Source: Hyphomicrobiales bacterium
GTDB taxonomy: Bacteria; Pseudomonadota; Alphaproteobacteria; Rhizobiales; Aestuariivirgaceae
Assembly: GCA_013002595.1 (NCBI GenBank)
Contig: JABDJG010000129.1
Coordinates: forward strand, 1 to 24,532
Length of the DNA stretch: 24,532 nt
Direction: 5' to 3'
Under the pieces are notes generated by a model, which worked only from the letters and a program-made list of their open reading frames with translations, was not told the origin of the DNA and ran no database searches. The position numbers and the translations under genes were made by a program. Below are positions 22,907-24,532 of this stretch, piece by piece. Each line of letters begins with the position of its first letter. The stretch's first letter is position 1.

Positions 22907-22944
22907 AGCATGGTTGATTCAATCAGGGACGGACCGGTGCCGGT
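22904..22944 (+). repeat. Stop-codon-anchored repeat, diverged copy 3
   Basis: It starts on the TGA stop of the glutamate-synthase-like gene as TGAAGCATGGTTGA, again a 14-nt head, then TTCAATC. It diverges as AGGGACGG and ends in the near-palindrome ACCGGTGCCGGT. Register and position agree with the copies at 419 and 15454. The element fills most of the gap before the integrase. Confidence 0.5.
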
Positions 22945-22960
22945 TTATTGCAGATAGCAA

Positions 22961-24148
22961 ATGGCGCGCAAGAAGTTCAGTGACACCAGCATAGCCCGCC
23001 TTAAGCCGCCAGCCGGGGGGCGGGCGGAATACTGGGATGAGGAAGTCCCCGGTTTTGGCCTGCGCGTCACCGCGCGCGGCACCAAGACCTGGCAGCTCAT
23101 GTACCGCAAGGATGGCCGCAAGCGCCGTCTGACCCTTGGCAACTATCCGGCCTTGTCATTGAAGCTCGCCAGGAAAGCGGCAACAGATGCCCGGGCTGCC
23201 ATCGAGCGCGGCCGCGATCCGGCCAGTGAGCGCAGCGCCCTGACCGGCGGGCCGATGACATTCGAAGGCTTCGCCCGCGCCTATCTTGAGCGCTACGCCA
23301 AGCGCCATAAGAAGACCTGGCAGGCCGACCGGGCGATGATCGAGAACGATCTCATCAAAGCCTGGGGCAGGCGCCCGGCTGATGCAATCGCCCGCCGGGA
23401 TGTCATCGCCTTGCTCGAAGAAGTCATGGCACGTGGACATCCCTACGCCGCCAACCGCCGGCTTGCCCTCATCCGCAAAATGTTTGCCTGGGGTATCCAG
23501 GTCGACCTGATCAGCACATCGCCAACGACGGGCGTGTCCGCGCCGGCCCGCGAGGAGACCCGCACGCGGATCCTGAACGAACACGAGATCGCTGCCCTGT
23601 GGCAGGCCTGGACCGAGATGGGATGGCCCTATGGGTTCATCTTCAAGCTGATCCTGCTGACCGCCCAGCGACGCAGCGACATCGCTGGCCTGCGCCTCGA
23701 CGACATCGGGTTCACGACCCAGATCTGGACCCCGCCGTTGGCCAAGACGGGTGCCGGCAATGTGCATGAGTTGCCCCTCACGCCGAGTGTATTGGAGATC
23801 CTGACATCGTTGCCGCGCGCCACCAGCCAGCTCGTCTTTCCCTCGCCGGGAGATCGCAACAAGCCGGTGTCGGGGTTTTCAAAAGCCAGCGAACGGGCCA
23901 GTGAGTTGTCCGGCATCAACGATTGGCGGACACAGGACTTGCGCCGTACCGCGGCCGTCGGCATGGCCCGGATGGGTGTGCGGCCAGAGCTCCTCGATCA
24001 GATTCTCAATGTGCGGACAACGATCTCGCCAGGCTTGCGCGGGGTTTACCAACTGGCCAGCGACGCCCAGGAAAAACGTCAGGCGATGGAAGCCTGGTCG
24101 GATCAGATCGAAGCGATCACCAGCCGCACTGACCCCGCAAAGTCATAA
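22961..24148 (+). CDS. P4-type tyrosine recombinase/integrase with altered active site
   Basis: This 395-residue integrase has an N-terminal arm-type DNA-binding domain (DUF4102-like: W-D-E-E-V-P-G-F-G-L-R-V, Y-R-K-D-G-R-K-R-R-L-T-L-G). A SAM-like core-binding region lies at about 100-195 and a C-terminal catalytic domain follows. The first Arg (T-A-Q-R-R-S-D-I-A-G-L-R), the beta-hairpin Lys (L-A-K-T-G), Arg328 and the presumed nucleophile Tyr363 are present. The His of H-x-x-R is Gln325 (Q-D-L-R-R-T), and the second His of the usual L-N-H box is Val351 (I-L-N-V). Loss of both suggests reduced, altered or lost recombination activity. The reading frame is intact and GC-rich like the host. No tRNA gene flanks it, and no other phage or island gene is visible before the window ends. 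Confidence 0.85.
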   Translation: MARKKFSDTSIARLKPPAGGRAEYWDEEVPGFGLRVTARGTKTWQLMYRKDGRKRRLTLGNYPALSLKLARKAATDARAAIERGRDPASERSALTGGPMTFEGFARAYLERYAKRHKKTWQADRAMIENDLIKAWGRRPADAIARRDVIALLEEVMARGHPYAANRRLALIRKMFAWGIQVDLISTSPTTGVSAPAREETRTRILNEHEIAALWQAWTEMGWPYGFIFKLILLTAQRRSDIAGLRLDDIGFTTQIWTPPLAKTGAGNVHELPLTPSVLEILTSLPRATSQLVFPSPGDRNKPVSGFSKASERASELSGINDWRTQDLRRTAAVGMARMGVRPELLDQILNVRTTISPGLRGVYQLASDAQEKRQAMEAWSDQIEAITSRTDPAKS

Positions 24149-24315
24149 GCCCGCCTGTCCCTGACACGCAACCAGGTACCCGAAACAGGGCTACAAGCCG
24201 TGGTACATCTCGTGGTTCCCGAGCATAATTTACACGAAAAATTGAGATCGATAATAATGAGGTAGTTGCGGTTAAAAATTCACAATTCTGAGTTCATTGA
24301 GCACATGATTTTATG

Positions 24316-24343
24316 TCGTATGCTGGCTACTGGAATCGTATGC
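24316..24343. repeat. TCGTATGC direct repeat, 20-bp period
   Basis: TCGTATGC occurs at 24316-24323 and 24336-24343, start-to-start 20 bp, close to two helical turns. It lies just before two hairpins in the non-coding tail after the integrase. It could be a binding-site pair (arm site or operator), but the length allows chance. Confidence 0.3.
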
Positions 24344-24400
24344 CGGAGTATCCGGCCCCGCCCTGCTCCACGAATGGGTTCCACTGCACCCAAGCAGGGC
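24343..24400. other. Two adjacent hairpins after the integrase
   Basis: CCGGA-GTA-TCCGG (24343-24355) is followed by an 8-bp outer stem, GCCCTGCT (24360-24367) with AGCAGGGC (24393-24400), that encloses an inner GGGT/ACCC stem. No U-run follows on either strand. It may be a structured RNA, a recombination site or a remnant; it does not fold as a tRNA (no matching anticodon or T-arm). Confidence 0.4.
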
Positions 24401-24532
24401 AAGCGCTGCAACTTCGCATCCGGAATTTTAATCAGTCTGCGGATTAATAATCACTTGGTGGGAATTGCATATCATGCGCTGCCGTCTGTTCATTCAGGTT
24501 TTGAATTTTCCGAAAGCATCCAGGTCGTAAAC

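Larger units (their letters stand above)
24149..24532. other. AT-richer non-coding tail after the integrase
   Basis: I see no gene in these 384 bp. The stretch 24225-24320 is clearly richer in A+T than the integrase. An 8-nt sequence (GTCCCTGA, 24157-24164) is the reverse complement of TCAGGGAC at 22923-22930 on the other side of the integrase. The rest holds a direct repeat, two hairpins (separate entries) and only very short frames. A gene of the associated element may start beyond 24532. Confidence 0.5.

Noticed and set aside
23933..24148. Integrase as a frameshifted pseudogene
   Set aside because: The reading frame is continuous from start to stop at normal family length. Only point substitutions at two catalytic positions are seen, so I keep it as a gene and report the substitutions.
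24360..24400. Possible tRNA or tRNA fragment as the integrase attachment site
   Set aside because: The outer stem and GGGTTCC stretch looked tRNA-like, but there is no cloverleaf, no proper T-loop GTTCGAAT and no CCA-adjacent acceptor stem.

Overview
The window looks like chromosomal DNA of an alphaproteobacterium, most likely order Hyphomicrobiales (Rhizobiales) or a close marine relative. The evidence is the cell-cycle set sciP (DUF1153), a FliJ-type protein beside ctrA, ctrA itself and chpT, together with an EipA/DUF1134 envelope gene, GC-rich third codon positions, and GANTC (CcrM) and TTAA (CtrA) motifs in front of ctrA. Genus cannot be fixed from the sequence. I see no rRNA, tRNA, CRISPR array or insertion sequence.

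Layout. 1-3.5 kb: a stand-alone cyclic-nucleotide-binding protein, a Tat-exported deaminase-like protein (-), a choline-sulfatase (betC) and an SDR dehydrogenase. 3.5-5.2 kb: an exported DUF302 protein and a geranylgeranyl-reductase-family flavoprotein. 5.2-8.0 kb (-): a secreted caspase-like protein with two C-terminal PAN/Apple-like modules, whose stop codon overlaps the probable TTG start of an exported NagZ-like glycosidase. 8.1-13.2 kb (-): a SAM methyltransferase, a dimethylglycine/sarcosine dehydrogenase and the tRNA thiouridylase mnmA. The last two are separated by about 520 bp packed with hairpins. 13.4-19.8 kb: sciP, a coupled class-IV aminotransferase/sulfotransferase pair, fliJ-like (-), ctrA, chpT (-), cysQ and eipA. 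20-24.5 kb: a membrane-anchored coiled-coil protein, a membrane-anchored single-subunit glutamate-synthase-like FMN/Fe-S enzyme, and a P4-type tyrosine integrase followed by an AT-richer non-coding tail.

How the genes fit together. SciP, CtrA and ChpT are parts of one cell-cycle circuit: ChpT passes phosphate to CtrA, and SciP restrains CtrA-dependent promoters. The fliJ/ctrA spacer has four GANTC sites within 53 bp, a fifth abutting the ctrA start, and four TTAA half-sites. BetC (choline sulfate to choline) and the dimethylglycine dehydrogenase (a later step of betaine breakdown) suggest use of choline-derived osmolytes. The sulfotransferase would release PAP, which CysQ could clear.

Most unusual signals: (1) a family of short repeats that begin exactly on gene stop codons and recur in convergent 3' spacers, with a related 29-bp perfect inverted repeat between ctrA and chpT; (2) the coupled caspase-PAN/NagZ-like secreted pair; (3) the hairpin-dense mnmA/dehydrogenase spacer, which may hold a small RNA; (4) an integrase that keeps Arg, Lys and Tyr but has lost both active-site histidines.
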